64,000 nucleotides of DNA from Mesorhizobium huakuii (lineage in GTDB: Bacteria > Pseudomonadota > Alphaproteobacteria > Rhizobiales > Rhizobiaceae): contig NZ_BSNY01000018.1 in the NCBI RefSeq assembly GCF_030160235.1, forward strand, positions 62,001 to 126,000. The letters are read 5' to 3'. The translations under genes were made by a program, and so were the position numbers. Positions within the stretch are counted from its first letter, which is position 1. The number at the start of each line of letters is the position of its first letter. Positions 17,766-26,210 of this stretch are shown piece after piece. Below the pieces are notes generated by a model, which did not search any database, was not told the origin of the DNA, and worked only from the letters and a program-made list of their open reading frames with translations.

Positions 17766-19300
17766 TGTTGTCTGATTCCCAGGGCCGGCTGCAGGACCGC
17801 CGACCGCTGTCCATCATCGACATCGGGTCGAATTCGATCCGCCTCGTCGTCTATGAAGGGCTGGCGCGCTCGCCGACCATGCTGTTCAACGAAAAGATGC
17901 TCGCCGGCCTTGGCCGCGGCATCGTTTCGACCGGAAAGCTCGACCCCGAGGCGGTGACCCGCTCGATGGAAGAGTTCCGCCGCTTTCGCGCGCTGTCCGA
18001 TCAGGCCGGTGCCGAGCATATGTATGTCCTGGCCACCGCCGCCGCTCGTGAGGCGATCAACGGTCCCGACTTCATCCATCGCGCCGAAGAGGTCCTCAAG
18101 ACCGAGATCCGCGTGATCAGCGGGCGCCAGGAAGCCTATTATTCGGCGCTTGGCGTGATTTCCGGCTTCCACCCGGCCAATGGCATCGCCGGCGATCTGG
18201 GCGGCGGCAGTCTCGAATTGGTCGACGTCAACGGCGAGGCGATCGGTGACGGCATAACACTGCCGCTCGGTGGCCTGCGCCTGCAGGACATGGCGAAGAA
18301 CTCGCTCGCCCAGGCACAGAAGATCGCGCGCGACGAACTGGCGCGGGCCAAGCTGCTGAAAGGCGGGCAGGGCCGGCCTTTCTATGCCGTAGGCGGCACT
18401 TGGCGAAACCTCGCCCGGCTCCACATGGAGATGACCAACTACCCGCTTGGCGTCATGCACCATTACGAGATGTCGGCCGACAGCGCGACGAACTTTCTCA
18501 AGCAGGTGGCCAAGGCCGAGATCGAGAAGGTCAAGGGAATCGAAGGCGTCTCGAAGAACCGCCGCTCGCTGCTGCCCTATGGGGCCATCGTGCTGCAGGA
18601 GATCATGGCGGCGATGCAGCCGTCGAAGATCATCGTCTCGGCGCTCGGCGTGCGCGAAGGCTTCCTCTATTCGCTGCTCGACGAGGCCGAGCAGAAAGCC
18701 GATCCGTTGATCTCGGCGTCCGAGGAACTCGCCCGGCTGCGCTCGCGCTCGGTCACCCACGCGCATGAACTAGTCGACTGGACGGCCAAATCCTTCGCCG
18801 CCTTCGGCATAGACGAGACCGAGGACGAGGCGCGCTACCGCCACGCCGCCGCATTGCTGGCCGACATCGGCTGGCGGGCGCATCCGGAATATCGCGGCAG
18901 GCAGTCGCTCAACATCATTGCGCATGCCTCCTTCTTCGGCGTCGACCATCCCGGCCGTGCCTTCCTGGCTTTGGCCAACGCCTATCGTCACGACGGCATC
19001 TTCAACGAATCCATCGCACCCGAAATCAAGGCGCTGGCGACGCCGCGCTATCTCGAGCGGGCTCGCGTGTTGGCGGCGATGATGCGGGTGGTCTACCTGC
19101 TGACGGCCTCGATGCCCGGCATCATGCCCAGGCTGAAATGGGAGCAGCGCGCCAACGGCGTGCTGGCGCTGGTGTTGCCGGCGTCGCTCTCCGATCTCTA
19201 TGGAGAGCGGCCGGCCGGCCGCCTGGCGCAACTGGCGCGGATCACCAACCGGCGCCTGGTGCTGGCCGTGGAGGGCGGGCCGAGCGTGTCGGTCAAGTAG
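17765..19300 (+). CDS. ppx: Exopolyphosphatase (Ppx/GppA family)
   Basis: This 511-residue protein removes terminal phosphate from polyphosphate, or pppGpp in some relatives. The sugar-kinase/Hsp70-type ATPase fold shows in IIDIGSNSIRLVVYEG (17-32), GDLGGGSLELV and the C-terminal HD-like region with HAHELVDWTAKSF. It is coupled to ppk1 by a one-base stop-start overlap, the common order in rhizobia. A convergent DoxX gene follows within 22 bases. Confidence 0.94.
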   Translation: MLSDSQGRLQDRRPLSIIDIGSNSIRLVVYEGLARSPTMLFNEKMLAGLGRGIVSTGKLDPEAVTRSMEEFRRFRALSDQAGAEHMYVLATAAAREAINGPDFIHRAEEVLKTEIRVISGRQEAYYSALGVISGFHPANGIAGDLGGGSLELVDVNGEAIGDGITLPLGGLRLQDMAKNSLAQAQKIARDELARAKLLKGGQGRPFYAVGGTWRNLARLHMEMTNYPLGVMHHYEMSADSATNFLKQVAKAEIEKVKGIEGVSKNRRSLLPYGAIVLQEIMAAMQPSKIIVSALGVREGFLYSLLDEAEQKADPLISASEELARLRSRSVTHAHELVDWTAKSFAAFGIDETEDEARYRHAAALLADIGWRAHPEYRGRQSLNIIAHASFFGVDHPGRAFLALANAYRHDGIFNESIAPEIKALATPRYLERARVLAAMMRVVYLLTASMPGIMPRLKWEQRANGVLALVLPASLSDLYGERPAGRLAQLARITNRRLVLAVEGGPSVSVK

Positions 19301-19321
19301 GGCGTTCTAGCAGACTGAAGT

Positions 19322-19744
19322 TCAGGTTACGTCCGCGCCGATGCCGAAACCGCGTCCGTCGGCCGACCAGGCGCCGGCGCCTGCCATGGCCAGCGCGAGG
19401 AAACCGCCTGATATGGCGATGTCCTTCATCAGCATCTGCTGGTGCAGGAAGGCGAGCGTCGCATCGTCGCCGCCCTGGCCGTGATGGCCGATGAAGCCGG
19501 CGACGATACAGAAGGCAGCCAAGAGCAGCGCCACGATCGTGGTCTGGAAGCCGATGAGGATCAGCAAGCCGGCGATCAGCTCGAACAGGCCCGTGCCCCA
19601 GGCGGCGAGCACCGGCAGCGGCAGGCCGAGGCCGGCGAAATAATCTGACGTGCCGGCAATGTTGGCGAGCGCCTGGAAACCGGACGGTACGAACAGCACG
19701 GCAAACAGCAGTCGCGAAACCAGAAGCAATGCATCGCGGGTCAT
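19322..19744 (-). CDS. DoxX-family membrane protein (copy 1)
   Basis: The 140-residue inner-membrane protein has four helices and the DoxX/DoxD core (FVPSGFQALANIAGT, then AWGTGLFELIAGLLILIGF). DoxX proteins are poorly defined and have been tied to quinone-linked redox and stress responses. The ATG at 19744 lies 5 bases after GGGAGG; a GTG two codons earlier overlaps that site. It shares about half its pattern with the next gene upstream, so the pair is a tandem duplication, but a strong terminator stands between them. Confidence 0.85.
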   Translation of the reverse strand: MTRDALLLVSRLLFAVLFVPSGFQALANIAGTSDYFAGLGLPLPVLAAWGTGLFELIAGLLILIGFQTTIVALLLAAFCIVAGFIGHHGQGGDDATLAFLHQQMLMKDIAISGGFLALAMAGAGAWSADGRGFGIGADVT

Positions 19745-19846
19745 GGCCACCTCCCTTGCCGGCGCCCTTTTGGGCTCGAGCCGGCTGCCGTGCAGTCTAC
19801 GCCTGCGAGGCCTCGGCCGAAACCGGACCGGCTATTCCAGACAACG

Positions 19847-19880
19847 AAAAAGCGGCGCGGAAAATTCCGCGCCGCTTTTG
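19847..19880. terminator. Bidirectional terminator between the DoxX genes
   Basis: AAAAAGCGGCGCGG pairs with CCGCGCCGCTTTT around an AAAATT loop. Runs of A and T on both sides allow it to work in either direction; it ends the transcript of the upstream DoxX gene. Confidence 0.88.
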
Positions 19881-19899
19881 TCAGGCTTGGGAGGGAGGT

Positions 19900-20322
19900 T
19901 CAGCCGCGCTTGGCGTCGATCGAATAGGCGCCGGCGCCCGATGAAGCCAGCAGCAGGAAGCCGCCGGTGATGGCGAGGTTCTTGAGGAACTGGATCATCT
20001 GCATCTGGTCGGCCCAGCCAGTATGAGCGACCAGCCCGGTGGCGACGGTGAAGATGGCGAGCACCCAGGCGGCGACACGGGTCTGGAAACCGACGAGGAT
20101 GGCGAGGCCGCCGAGCAGCTCAATCAGGCCGACGATCACAGCCGTTGCGGTCGGAGCGGGCAGGCCGAGTCCGCCAAAGTAGGCAGCGGTGCCGGAAATG
20201 GCGGTGAGCTTGCCGAAGCCGGAAAGCAGGAAAATGACCGCGAGCAGGATGCGGCCAAGCAGGATGGTGACAGAGCTGTTGGACGCGGTGCCGGCGCCTG
20301 CGGCTGAAGTGTTGATGGACAT
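19900..20322 (-). CDS. DoxX-family membrane protein (copy 2)
   Basis: This 140-residue paralogue has the same four-helix plan, with LLSGFGKLTAISGTAAYFGG, then VGLIELLGGLAILVGF and a third block VATGLVAHTGW. The N-terminal 17 residues are polar and Ser/Thr/Ala-rich. The mRNA is cut off by the terminator at 19847-19880, so each DoxX copy has its own unit. Three TGTTCAC-type sites lie upstream (20371-20430) and may bind its regulator. Confidence 0.87.
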   Translation of the reverse strand: MSINTSAAGAGTASNSSVTILLGRILLAVIFLLSGFGKLTAISGTAAYFGGLGLPAPTATAVIVGLIELLGGLAILVGFQTRVAAWVLAIFTVATGLVAHTGWADQMQMIQFLKNLAITGGFLLLASSGAGAYSIDAKRG

Positions 20323-20370
20323 GGTGTCTCTCCGAATGGGTTGAATGACCCTGAGATAGACGATGCCAAC

Positions 20371-20430
20371 TGTTCACCAAAGCCGCCTATCCGGCGACAC
20401 ATTGTTCACAGGCCATTCATTTCCGTGAAC
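20371..20430. promoter_or_regulatory. Three TGTTCAC half-sites upstream of a DoxX gene
   Basis: TGTTCAC occurs at 20371-20377 and 20403-20409, and its reverse complement GTGAAC at 20425-20430. The last two form an inverted pair separated by 15 bases. The arrangement resembles operator half-sites; the binding protein is unknown. Confidence 0.35.
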
Positions 20431-20467
20431 GGCGGAAGAGCGCGAAATTCGTGTCGGGTGATCGTGA

Positions 20468-20489
20468 GGCGGGAGTAAATTCTCCCGCC
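20468..20489 (-). terminator. Hairpin behind fumC
   Basis: GGCGGGAG (20468-20475) pairs perfectly with CTCCCGCC (20482-20489) around a TAAATT loop, 10 bases beyond the fumC stop. No T-run follows on the minus strand, so it may act as a 3'-end stabiliser as well. Confidence 0.6.
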
Positions 20490-20499
20490 GAGAAACACC

Positions 20500-21897
20500 T
20501 TACCCCGGATGCGTCATGTCCTCCGGACGTACCAGCCGGTCATAATCGGCCTCGCTGACCAGCCCGGTGGCCAGCGCTTCCTCGCGCAGCGTCGTGCCGT
20601 TCTTGTGCGCGGTCTTGGCGATCTTGGCGGCGTTGTCGTAGCCGATGGTGGGCGCTAGTGCCGTCACCAGCATCAGCGAGCGGTCGAGCGCCGCCTTGAT
20701 GTTGTCCTCACGGGCCTCGATGCCGACGACGCAATTGTCGGTGAAGGAGACCGAAGCGTCGGCGAGCAACTGCACCGACTGCAGGAAGTTGTAGGCCATC
20801 AGCGGGTTGTAGACATTGAGCTCGAAATGGCCCTGGCTACCGGCGAAGGTCAGCGCCGCATTGTTGCCGAACACCTGGACGCAGACCTGCGTCATCGCCT
20901 CGCACTGCGTCGGGTTGACCTTGCCCGGCATGATCGACGAGCCGGGTTCGTTTTCCGGCAGCGACAATTCGCCGAGGCCCGAGCGAGGGCCCGAGCCGAG
21001 GAAGCGGATGTCGTTGGCGATCTTGAAGAGTGCTGCAGCCGCGGCGTTGATCGCGCCATGCGAGAACACCATGGAATCGTGCGCCGCGAGCGCCTCGAAC
21101 TTGTTCGGCGCGGTGACGAAGGCGATGCCGGTGATGGCGGCGATGCGATCCGCCACCTTTTCAGCAAAACCAACTGGCGCGTTGAGGCCGGTGCCGACGG
21201 CGGTGCCGCCCTGCGCCAGTTCCTGCAGGCCGGGCAGCGTCATTTCGATGCGCTTGATCGAGGAGGCGACCTGCGCGGCATAGCCGGAGAATTCCTGGCC
21301 CAGCGTCAGCGGCGTGGCATCCTGCGTGTGGGTGCGGCCGATCTTGATGATGTGATTGAAGGCCCGGGCCTTGGCGTCCAGTGCCTTGTGCAGGTGCTTC
21401 AGCGCCGGCAGCAAATCGTGCACGATGCGCTCGGCGCAGGCGATATGCATTGCCGTCGGATAGGTGTCGTTCGACGACTGGCTCATATTGACGTGGTCGT
21501 TTGGGTGCACCGGCTTCTTCGAGCCCATGACGCCGCCAAGCATCTCGATTGCCCGGTTGGAGATCACCTCATTGGCGTTCATGTTGGACTGCGTGCCCGA
21601 GCCGGTTTGCCAGACCACCAGCGGGAAATGGTCGTTGAGCTTGCCGTCGATGACCTCTTGCGCGGCCGCGATGATCGCCTTGCCGATCGCCGGATCGAGC
21701 CGCTTCAGCTCCATATTGGCTTCCGCCGCCGCCCGCTTGACGATGCCCAGCGCCCGCACGATCGACGCCGGTTGCTTTTCCCAACCGATCTTGAAATTGC
21801 CCAGGGAACGCTGCGCCTGCGCGCCCCAATAACGGTCGGCGGCAACCTCGATAGGGCCGAACGTATCGGTTTCGGTTCTGGTCTTTGGCGTGCTCAC
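20500..21897 (-). CDS. fumC: Fumarate hydratase class II
   Basis: The 465-residue enzyme interconverts fumarate and malate in the citric-acid cycle. It has the class-II pattern: [20 protein letters not shown] near the start, the substrate loop [13 protein letters not shown], the H-site [12 protein letters not shown] and the fumarase/aspartase signature [12 protein letters not shown]. The start is GTG at 21897 ([11 protein letters not shown]), 5 bases behind GGAGAC. The length is normal for FumC. The gene stands alone with a hairpin behind it. Confidence 0.95.
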   Translation of the reverse strand: MSTPKTRTETDTFGPIEVAADRYWGAQAQRSLGNFKIGWEKQPASIVRALGIVKRAAAEANMELKRLDPAIGKAIIAAAQEVIDGKLNDHFPLVVWQTGSGTQSNMNANEVISNRAIEMLGGVMGSKKPVHPNDHVNMSQSSNDTYPTAMHIACAERIVHDLLPALKHLHKALDAKARAFNHIIKIGRTHTQDATPLTLGQEFSGYAAQVASSIKRIEMTLPGLQELAQGGTAVGTGLNAPVGFAEKVADRIAAITGIAFVTAPNKFEALAAHDSMVFSHGAINAAAAALFKIANDIRFLGSGPRSGLGELSLPENEPGSSIMPGKVNPTQCEAMTQVCVQVFGNNAALTFAGSQGHFELNVYNPLMAYNFLQSVQLLADASVSFTDNCVVGIEAREDNIKAALDRSLMLVTALAPTIGYDNAAKIAKTAHKNGTTLREEALATGLVSEADYDRLVRPEDMTHPG

Positions 21898-21953
21898 GGC
21901 AAGTCTCCGGTCTGTCGATTTGGGCAAGGGCGTATCGCGTTGCACAAATGGCT

Positions 21954-22088
21954 TCAAGCGGAGATTGCGGACGTTGAGGATGCAAATCGGTTGAAGATCG
22001 GCGCTTCGTCCTTCTCCGCCTCGGCGATCGCCAGGCCGATACCATCCGAGCCGCCGGTCACCAGCGTGCGCTTGTCCTGAAGTCTCAT
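21954..22088 (-). pseudogene. Truncated short-chain dehydrogenase fragment
   Basis: A minus-strand frame from ATG 22088 reads [20 protein letters not shown], which is a clear N-terminus of an SDR with its TGxxxGIG cofactor motif. After about 23 residues the similarity stops, and the frame ends at 21954 after 44 residues. The catalytic Ser-Tyr-Lys part is gone. It is a relic left by a deletion between the BetI-like gene and fumC. Confidence 0.75.
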
Positions 22089-22225
22089 CGGGCGCTCCGA
22101 AATCGCCATGGCCAATGCCAGAGCACCGCATAATCGCGGTCCGGGTCAACCAGCTGGCCTATCCCACGATATGAAGTTCGCGAGTTGCCGACGTTGGCGC
22201 GGCCGGCTGGGTTGCCGGTGCAGGT

Positions 22226-22828
22226 TTACGCGCCGACGGTCGCAGGCTGGCGCATCGCCAGGCGCGCGGCAACGAAATCCTTGACCTGGCGGATCGCCTG
22301 TTCGCGCGAGACGCTGCCCGGCTCCAGGCCGAGCCGCAGCCAAAGCCCGTCGATCAGCGCGGTGACGCCAAGCGCGATGTCGCCGGTCTCGCCGGGCGAG
22401 GCAAGGCCGCGCAGGCCGGACAACAGGTTCGAGCGCATCCGCGCGTGCAGGACCTTCTGGATCCGTGCCAGCTTCTCGTCGCGCGGCACCTCGGCGCAGA
22501 GCGAAAGCCATGCATGGCAAAGCGGCGGCAGGAACAGATGCTCCTCGAAATTGCCGTCGATCACCGCGTCGAGCCGCTCCATCGGCGAGCGCGCCTGGCG
22601 AAGCCGGGCGACGACGGCGTCGCGCAGCACGGCGTTGGCCTCGCGCATGGCATGCTCGAACAATTCCTGCTTGTTGCGGAAATAGTGCAGCACGATGCCC
22701 TTGGAGGCGCCGGCATGGGCGGCCACCTTTTCCAGGGTAGCACCCGCAATGCCTTCGCGCTCCAGCACCGCGAAGGCGGCCTGCCGCAACTCCTTGCGGC
22801 GTATGTCACTGAGACGCTTGAGTTTCAC
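22226..22828 (-). CDS. BetI-like TetR-family repressor
   Basis: This 200-residue regulator has the BetI layout: an N-terminus with RRKELRQAAFAVLEREGIAG, a helix-turn-helix ending ASKGIVLHYFRNKQELFEHAM and a C-terminal domain with CHAWLSLCAEVPRDEKLARI. BetI represses choline-to-betaine genes and responds to choline. The GTG at 22828 is preceded by GGAT and gives the family length. It faces a ChoX-like gene across 121 bases containing a GACC-AT-GGTC palindrome. The betA/betB genes are not present here, so this may be a second, dedicated copy. Confidence 0.82.
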   Translation of the reverse strand: MKLKRLSDIRRKELRQAAFAVLEREGIAGATLEKVAAHAGASKGIVLHYFRNKQELFEHAMREANAVLRDAVVARLRQARSPMERLDAVIDGNFEEHLFLPPLCHAWLSLCAEVPRDEKLARIQKVLHARMRSNLLSGLRGLASPGETGDIALGVTALIDGLWLRLGLEPGSVSREQAIRQVKDFVAARLAMRQPATVGA

Positions 22829-22909
22829 AGCTTCGATCCAGGCAATTGCGAATCCATGTTGACATTTTCGCCCGCCCAGATCAACAATTGACCGATGGGA
22901 CAATAAAAA

Positions 22910-22921
22910 GACCGATTGGTC
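22910..22921. promoter_or_regulatory. Candidate BetI-type operator
   Basis: GACCGATTGGTC is a near-perfect 12-base palindrome placed 28 bases before the choX-like ATG. A related half (GACCGATGGGAC, from 22890) lies one to two helical turns upstream. Position and the facing TetR gene support operator function. Confidence 0.5.
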
Positions 22922-22949
22922 AAAATCAGTGATGACGAGGAGAATTGAA

Positions 22950-23888
22950 ATGGTCCGCATGCTTGCAAATGGCGTCTGTCTTGCAGCCCTGATGTTGGGC
23001 GCTCGCGCGGCTCAGGCGGCCGAGGCCGAGCAGTGCAGGGCGGTGCGCATGGCCGAACCGGGCTGGAACGATCTCGCCTTCACCACCGGCGTCGCCAATG
23101 TCTTGCTCGGTGCGCTCGGCTACCAGCCGCAAAGCTCGGTGCTCGGCATCAACGTCATCTACGAAGGCATGAAGAACAACGACCTGGACCTGTTCCTTGG
23201 CTATTGGGACCCGGCCATGGTCACCTATTACGAGCCCTACAAGAAGGATGGCTCGGTCGAGAATGTGCGCGTCAATCTCGAAGGCGCCAAATACACCTTC
23301 GCCGTTCCGACCTATGTCTGGGACGCCGGCGTCAAGGATTTTGCCGACCTGCACAAGTTCGCAGACAAGTTCGGCAAGAAAATGTACGGCATCGAGCCCG
23401 GCTCGAACCAGTTGATGATGGACGCCATCGCCGACCCGTCGCTCGGTCTCGACGGCTGGCACGTGGTCGAGTCGAGCGAGGCCGGCATGCTTTCCGAGGT
23501 CGGCTATGAGATCAAGGAAAAGCAGTTCATCGTCTTCCAGGGCTGGGCCCCGCATCCGATGAACACCATGTATGATTTCAAATACCTGACCGGCGGCGAC
23601 AAGTTCTTCGGCCCGAATTTCGGCGCCGCGACGGTGACGACGCAGGTGCGCAAGGGCTATCTGCAGCAATGCCCCAATGTCGCGCAGTTCCTCAGGAATC
23701 TCGCTTTCGACATCGATTTCGAGAATGTCGGCATGGGCTATCTCATCAATGACGGCATGAAGCCGGAGGAAGGGGCGCTGAAGGCGATCACGGCGAACAA
23801 GGGCCGCCTCGACGCCTGGCTTGCCGGCGTCACCACCTTCGACGGCAAGCCCGGCCTTGCGGCGGTCAAGGAGAAGCTCGGCCTGTGA
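22950..23888 (+). CDS. Choline/betaine-type ABC transporter binding protein (ChoX-like)
   Basis: The 312-residue protein resembles ChoX, the periplasmic choline-binding protein of rhizobia. It has a signal peptide (residues 1-24, ending QAAEA) and an OpuAC-type fold. Aromatic ligand-box segments are visible: EPGWNDLAF, LGYWDPAMV and QGWAPHPMN. The ATG at 22950 follows GAGGAGA. No permease or ATPase gene is adjacent; instead a hydrolase gene starts inside its last codons. It may serve a transporter encoded elsewhere. The TetR/BetI-like neighbour supports a quaternary-amine ligand. Confidence 0.85.
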   Translation: MVRMLANGVCLAALMLGARAAQAAEAEQCRAVRMAEPGWNDLAFTTGVANVLLGALGYQPQSSVLGINVIYEGMKNNDLDLFLGYWDPAMVTYYEPYKKDGSVENVRVNLEGAKYTFAVPTYVWDAGVKDFADLHKFADKFGKKMYGIEPGSNQLMMDAIADPSLGLDGWHVVESSEAGMLSEVGYEIKEKQFIVFQGWAPHPMNTMYDFKYLTGGDKFFGPNFGAATVTTQVRKGYLQQCPNVAQFLRNLAFDIDFENVGMGYLINDGMKPEEGALKAITANKGRLDAWLAGVTTFDGKPGLAAVKEKLGL

Positions 23889-24721
23889 CGTCGGTCGCGC
23901 TGGAAGCGGCCACGGATGTCTGGGCGGAGCAGGACGCCTGGGCCGGCCGCAAGCAATTCATCAATTCCGGCAGTCTCGATACCGCCTATATCGAGATATC
24001 AGGGGTGGAACCGGCGCTGGTTCTGATGCACGGCTTCACCGACACCAGCCGCAGCTTTTCGCTCCTGGCGCCGCATCTGGCCGGCCGCCGGCTGATCATG
24101 CCCGAGCTGCGCGGCCATGGCGCCTCGCCGGCGGGCAAGGGTTTTCGCATCGCCGACTTCGCCGATGACATTGCGGGCCTGATCCGGCATTTGCACCTCG
24201 ATCGGCCCGTTGTGGTCGGCCATTCGCTGGGCGCCATGGTGGCCATCGCTTTGGCTGCGCGGCACAACGAGCTCATCGCCGGACTGGTGGTGATGGCCGG
24301 CACGTTGAAGCCCGATTTCGCATCGGATCATCCGCTGTTCGCCGGTGTGCAGACTTTGCGCGACCCGATATCGCCGGCCGACCCGTTCTATGACTGGTGG
24401 CATGACTGCCGGCCCGGCGTGCCCCAGCCGTTTCTCGCCGGCCTGGCGAAAGACGCGTCCGCAATGCCCGCGGCGCGCTGGCGCGCCATTCTGGAGGAGA
24501 TCCGCCGGACCGACCTGACCAGTGCGGCGCAAGCCGTGCGGGCTCCAACGCTGATCATCGCCGGCGCGTGCGACCCGCTGTTCGACGAGGCGCACCAGCA
24601 GGCGCTGTCGCGTTGCCTTGCGCAGGCACGCCTCGTGCGCGCCGAAGCGTGCGGCCACAATCCGCATTGGGAGGACCCAGCCTTTGTCGCGCGGGCCATC
24701 ATCGAGGTATTCGGAGCCTAG
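23885..24721 (+). CDS. Alpha/beta-hydrolase coupled to the ChoX-like gene
   Basis: This 278-residue hydrolase has the canonical triad: nucleophile Ser114 (VVGHSLGAM), Asp230 (GACDPLFDE) and His258 (CGHNPHWED), plus the oxyanion stretch LMHGFTDTSRSF. The start is GTG overlapping the stop of the choX-like gene by four bases, so both are made together. An attractive but unproven idea is that it cleaves a choline ester or similar compound whose product is bound by the ChoX-like protein. There is no signal peptide, so it acts in the cytoplasm. Confidence 0.87.
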   Translation: MTSVALEAATDVWAEQDAWAGRKQFINSGSLDTAYIEISGVEPALVLMHGFTDTSRSFSLLAPHLAGRRLIMPELRGHGASPAGKGFRIADFADDIAGLIRHLHLDRPVVVGHSLGAMVAIALAARHNELIAGLVVMAGTLKPDFASDHPLFAGVQTLRDPISPADPFYDWWHDCRPGVPQPFLAGLAKDASAMPAARWRAILEEIRRTDLTSAAQAVRAPTLIIAGACDPLFDEAHQQALSRCLAQARLVRAEACGHNPHWEDPAFVARAIIEVFGA

Positions 24722-25500
24722 CGGCCGACCAGCGATCGCGACGTGGGCGACAGCCGCAAGGTCTCCGTTGGTTTGGCCAGATCAAGATGAGCGGTTTGCC
24801 AGAAGGCCTGCCATGCCGGCGCGGCGGCGAGGGCAGCTTCCTGGCTTGCATGCGCCTCGGTGCCGTCGAACCGGGCGATGGAAAGGAAGACGTTTTCGCC
24901 GGCCCGCACCGGCAGCCGCGCAAAACTGTTTTCGGCATGTTCCGTGACAAAGGCGGCGAGCAGGCGCACGCTGTGCGCCTTCATCACTGGCGCCGCCTCC
25001 GCCGCGAAGCGACTGGCGAATTCGGTCTCTGCTCCCGATCGCAGATGATGAATCCGGATGACAACAATACCGCCCAAATGGTTCTCATTGCTGGAGTTTT
25101 CGTGTTCAGCAGAAGCCGGCCGCTGAAAGCCTGACAGGTCAAAGCCGGCGCCCAGCCATGCAGGCTTCAGCAGTAGCACATCGTCCGAATCGATCATCGT
25201 CGCATTGGCCGCGTCGCGGTGCGCCGCCCAAATCGGGCCGTCGTAGAAAGCGGCCAGCGCCTTCTTACGGACGTCCATGCCGTCGAAGCCGCGCAGCCAG
25301 ACGAACATGTCCGGACGGTCGAGATCGCGGAACTGGCCGATAATGGTCATTCCTGTCGCCTCCTGGCTCTCGATGAATTCCCCGTCGAAGAGCGCAATCA
25401 GCGTCTCGCGCTGCCCGGGGTTCAATGTGTACTGCCTCAGCTCGACGACGGGTGAGGCTAGCACCTCGGCCGGCGGAGCGGCGTTCAGGGGCAGGTTCAT
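24718..25500 (-). CDS. NIPSNAP-family protein
   Basis: The 260-residue protein contains two tandem NIPSNAP (dimeric alpha/beta-barrel) domains: one starting VVELRQYTLNPGQRETLIAL with FVWLRGF, the other starting IVVIRIHHLRSGAETEF. Family members include putative monooxygenase-like and stress proteins, but no reaction is established. It is divergent from a TetR gene, and its start lies 14 bases from a strong palindrome. Its 3' end overlaps the convergent hydrolase gene by four bases. Confidence 0.82.
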   Translation of the reverse strand: MNLPLNAAPPAEVLASPVVELRQYTLNPGQRETLIALFDGEFIESQEATGMTIIGQFRDLDRPDMFVWLRGFDGMDVRKKALAAFYDGPIWAAHRDAANATMIDSDDVLLLKPAWLGAGFDLSGFQRPASAEHENSSNENHLGGIVVIRIHHLRSGAETEFASRFAAEAAPVMKAHSVRLLAAFVTEHAENSFARLPVRAGENVFLSIARFDGTEAHASQEAALAAAPAWQAFWQTAHLDLAKPTETLRLSPTSRSLVGR

Positions 25501-25513
25501 CGGCGGTCTCCAA

Positions 25514-25535
25514 AAACAGGGTGATCATCCTGTTT
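25514..25535. promoter_or_regulatory. Candidate TetR operator, NIPSNAP/TetR intergenic region
   Basis: AAACAGG and CCTGTTT arms surround a symmetric TGATCA centre in a 22-base palindrome with only one mismatched pair. A perfect GTTTATAAAC palindrome (25532-25541) directly adjoins it and may be part of the promoter. Both lie between the divergent genes. Confidence 0.6.
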
Positions 25536-25582
25536 ATAAACAAACCGGTTGTCCTGTTTTGTCAACTTGCTATTGTCGTGCA

Positions 25583-26203
25583 ATGTCAGCAGAGATGACC
25601 ATTCGACCAGGCCCAAGGCCACGAACCCGCATCAACGACCCCGAGGGCATGCGCCGGAAAGTGCTCGATGTCGCCGAGGCCGCGTTTCAGGCGCGCGGCT
25701 ATCACGCGACGAGCTTCGGCGATCTCATGACGGCGGCAGGGGTCAGCGGCGGTGCGTTGCACCATCACTTCCCGACCAAGAAGGCGCTGGCCCTGGCGGT
25801 GATCGAAGAGCGCGTGGCGGCGGCGGTCGAGGCGACATGGATCGCGCCGGTGGCGGCGGCGGTTTCGGCGCGCGAAGGGGTGCGGGCCGTGTTCGAGGCC
25901 GTTGCGGCGGAGCTCGAGCAGCAGGGTTTCGTGCGTGGCTGCCCGCTCAACAATCTGGCGCATGAACTGTCGCTCGCCGATCCGGATTTCCGCGCGGCCC
26001 TTGCCGGCATCTTTGCGGCATGGCGCCAGGCGATCGCCGACAAGATCGCGGCCGACCAGCAGGAGGGCAGGGAGCAAGGCACCGACCCCCAGCATTTCGC
26101 GGCACTTGCCGTCGCCAGCTATTCCGGCGCCATGTCGATGGCCAAGACGGCGCAGGACGCAGGCCCATTGCGTGACTGTCTGGCGGCACTCGGCCAAGCC
26201 TGA
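25583..26203 (+). CDS. TetR-family regulator (LmrA/YxaF-like C-domain)
   Basis: The 206-residue regulator has its helix-turn-helix at about residues 20-70, with FGDLMTAAGVSGGALHHHFP followed by TKKALALAVI. The C-terminal domain contains GCPLNNLAHELS, which marks the LmrA/YxaF-like group. It faces the NIPSNAP gene and likely represses it and itself through the palindrome at 25514-25535. The inducer is unknown. The ATG at 25583 begins MSAEMTIRPGPRPRT. Confidence 0.87.
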   Translation: MSAEMTIRPGPRPRTRINDPEGMRRKVLDVAEAAFQARGYHATSFGDLMTAAGVSGGALHHHFPTKKALALAVIEERVAAAVEATWIAPVAAAVSAREGVRAVFEAVAAELEQQGFVRGCPLNNLAHELSLADPDFRAALAGIFAAWRQAIADKIAADQQEGREQGTDPQHFAALAVASYSGAMSMAKTAQDAGPLRDCLAALGQA

Positions 26204-26210
26204 GCCGCAG

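Noticed and set aside
20827-22080. Plus-strand open frame over fumC
   Set aside because: Antisense to a well-conserved enzyme, no ribosome site and composition of a shadow.
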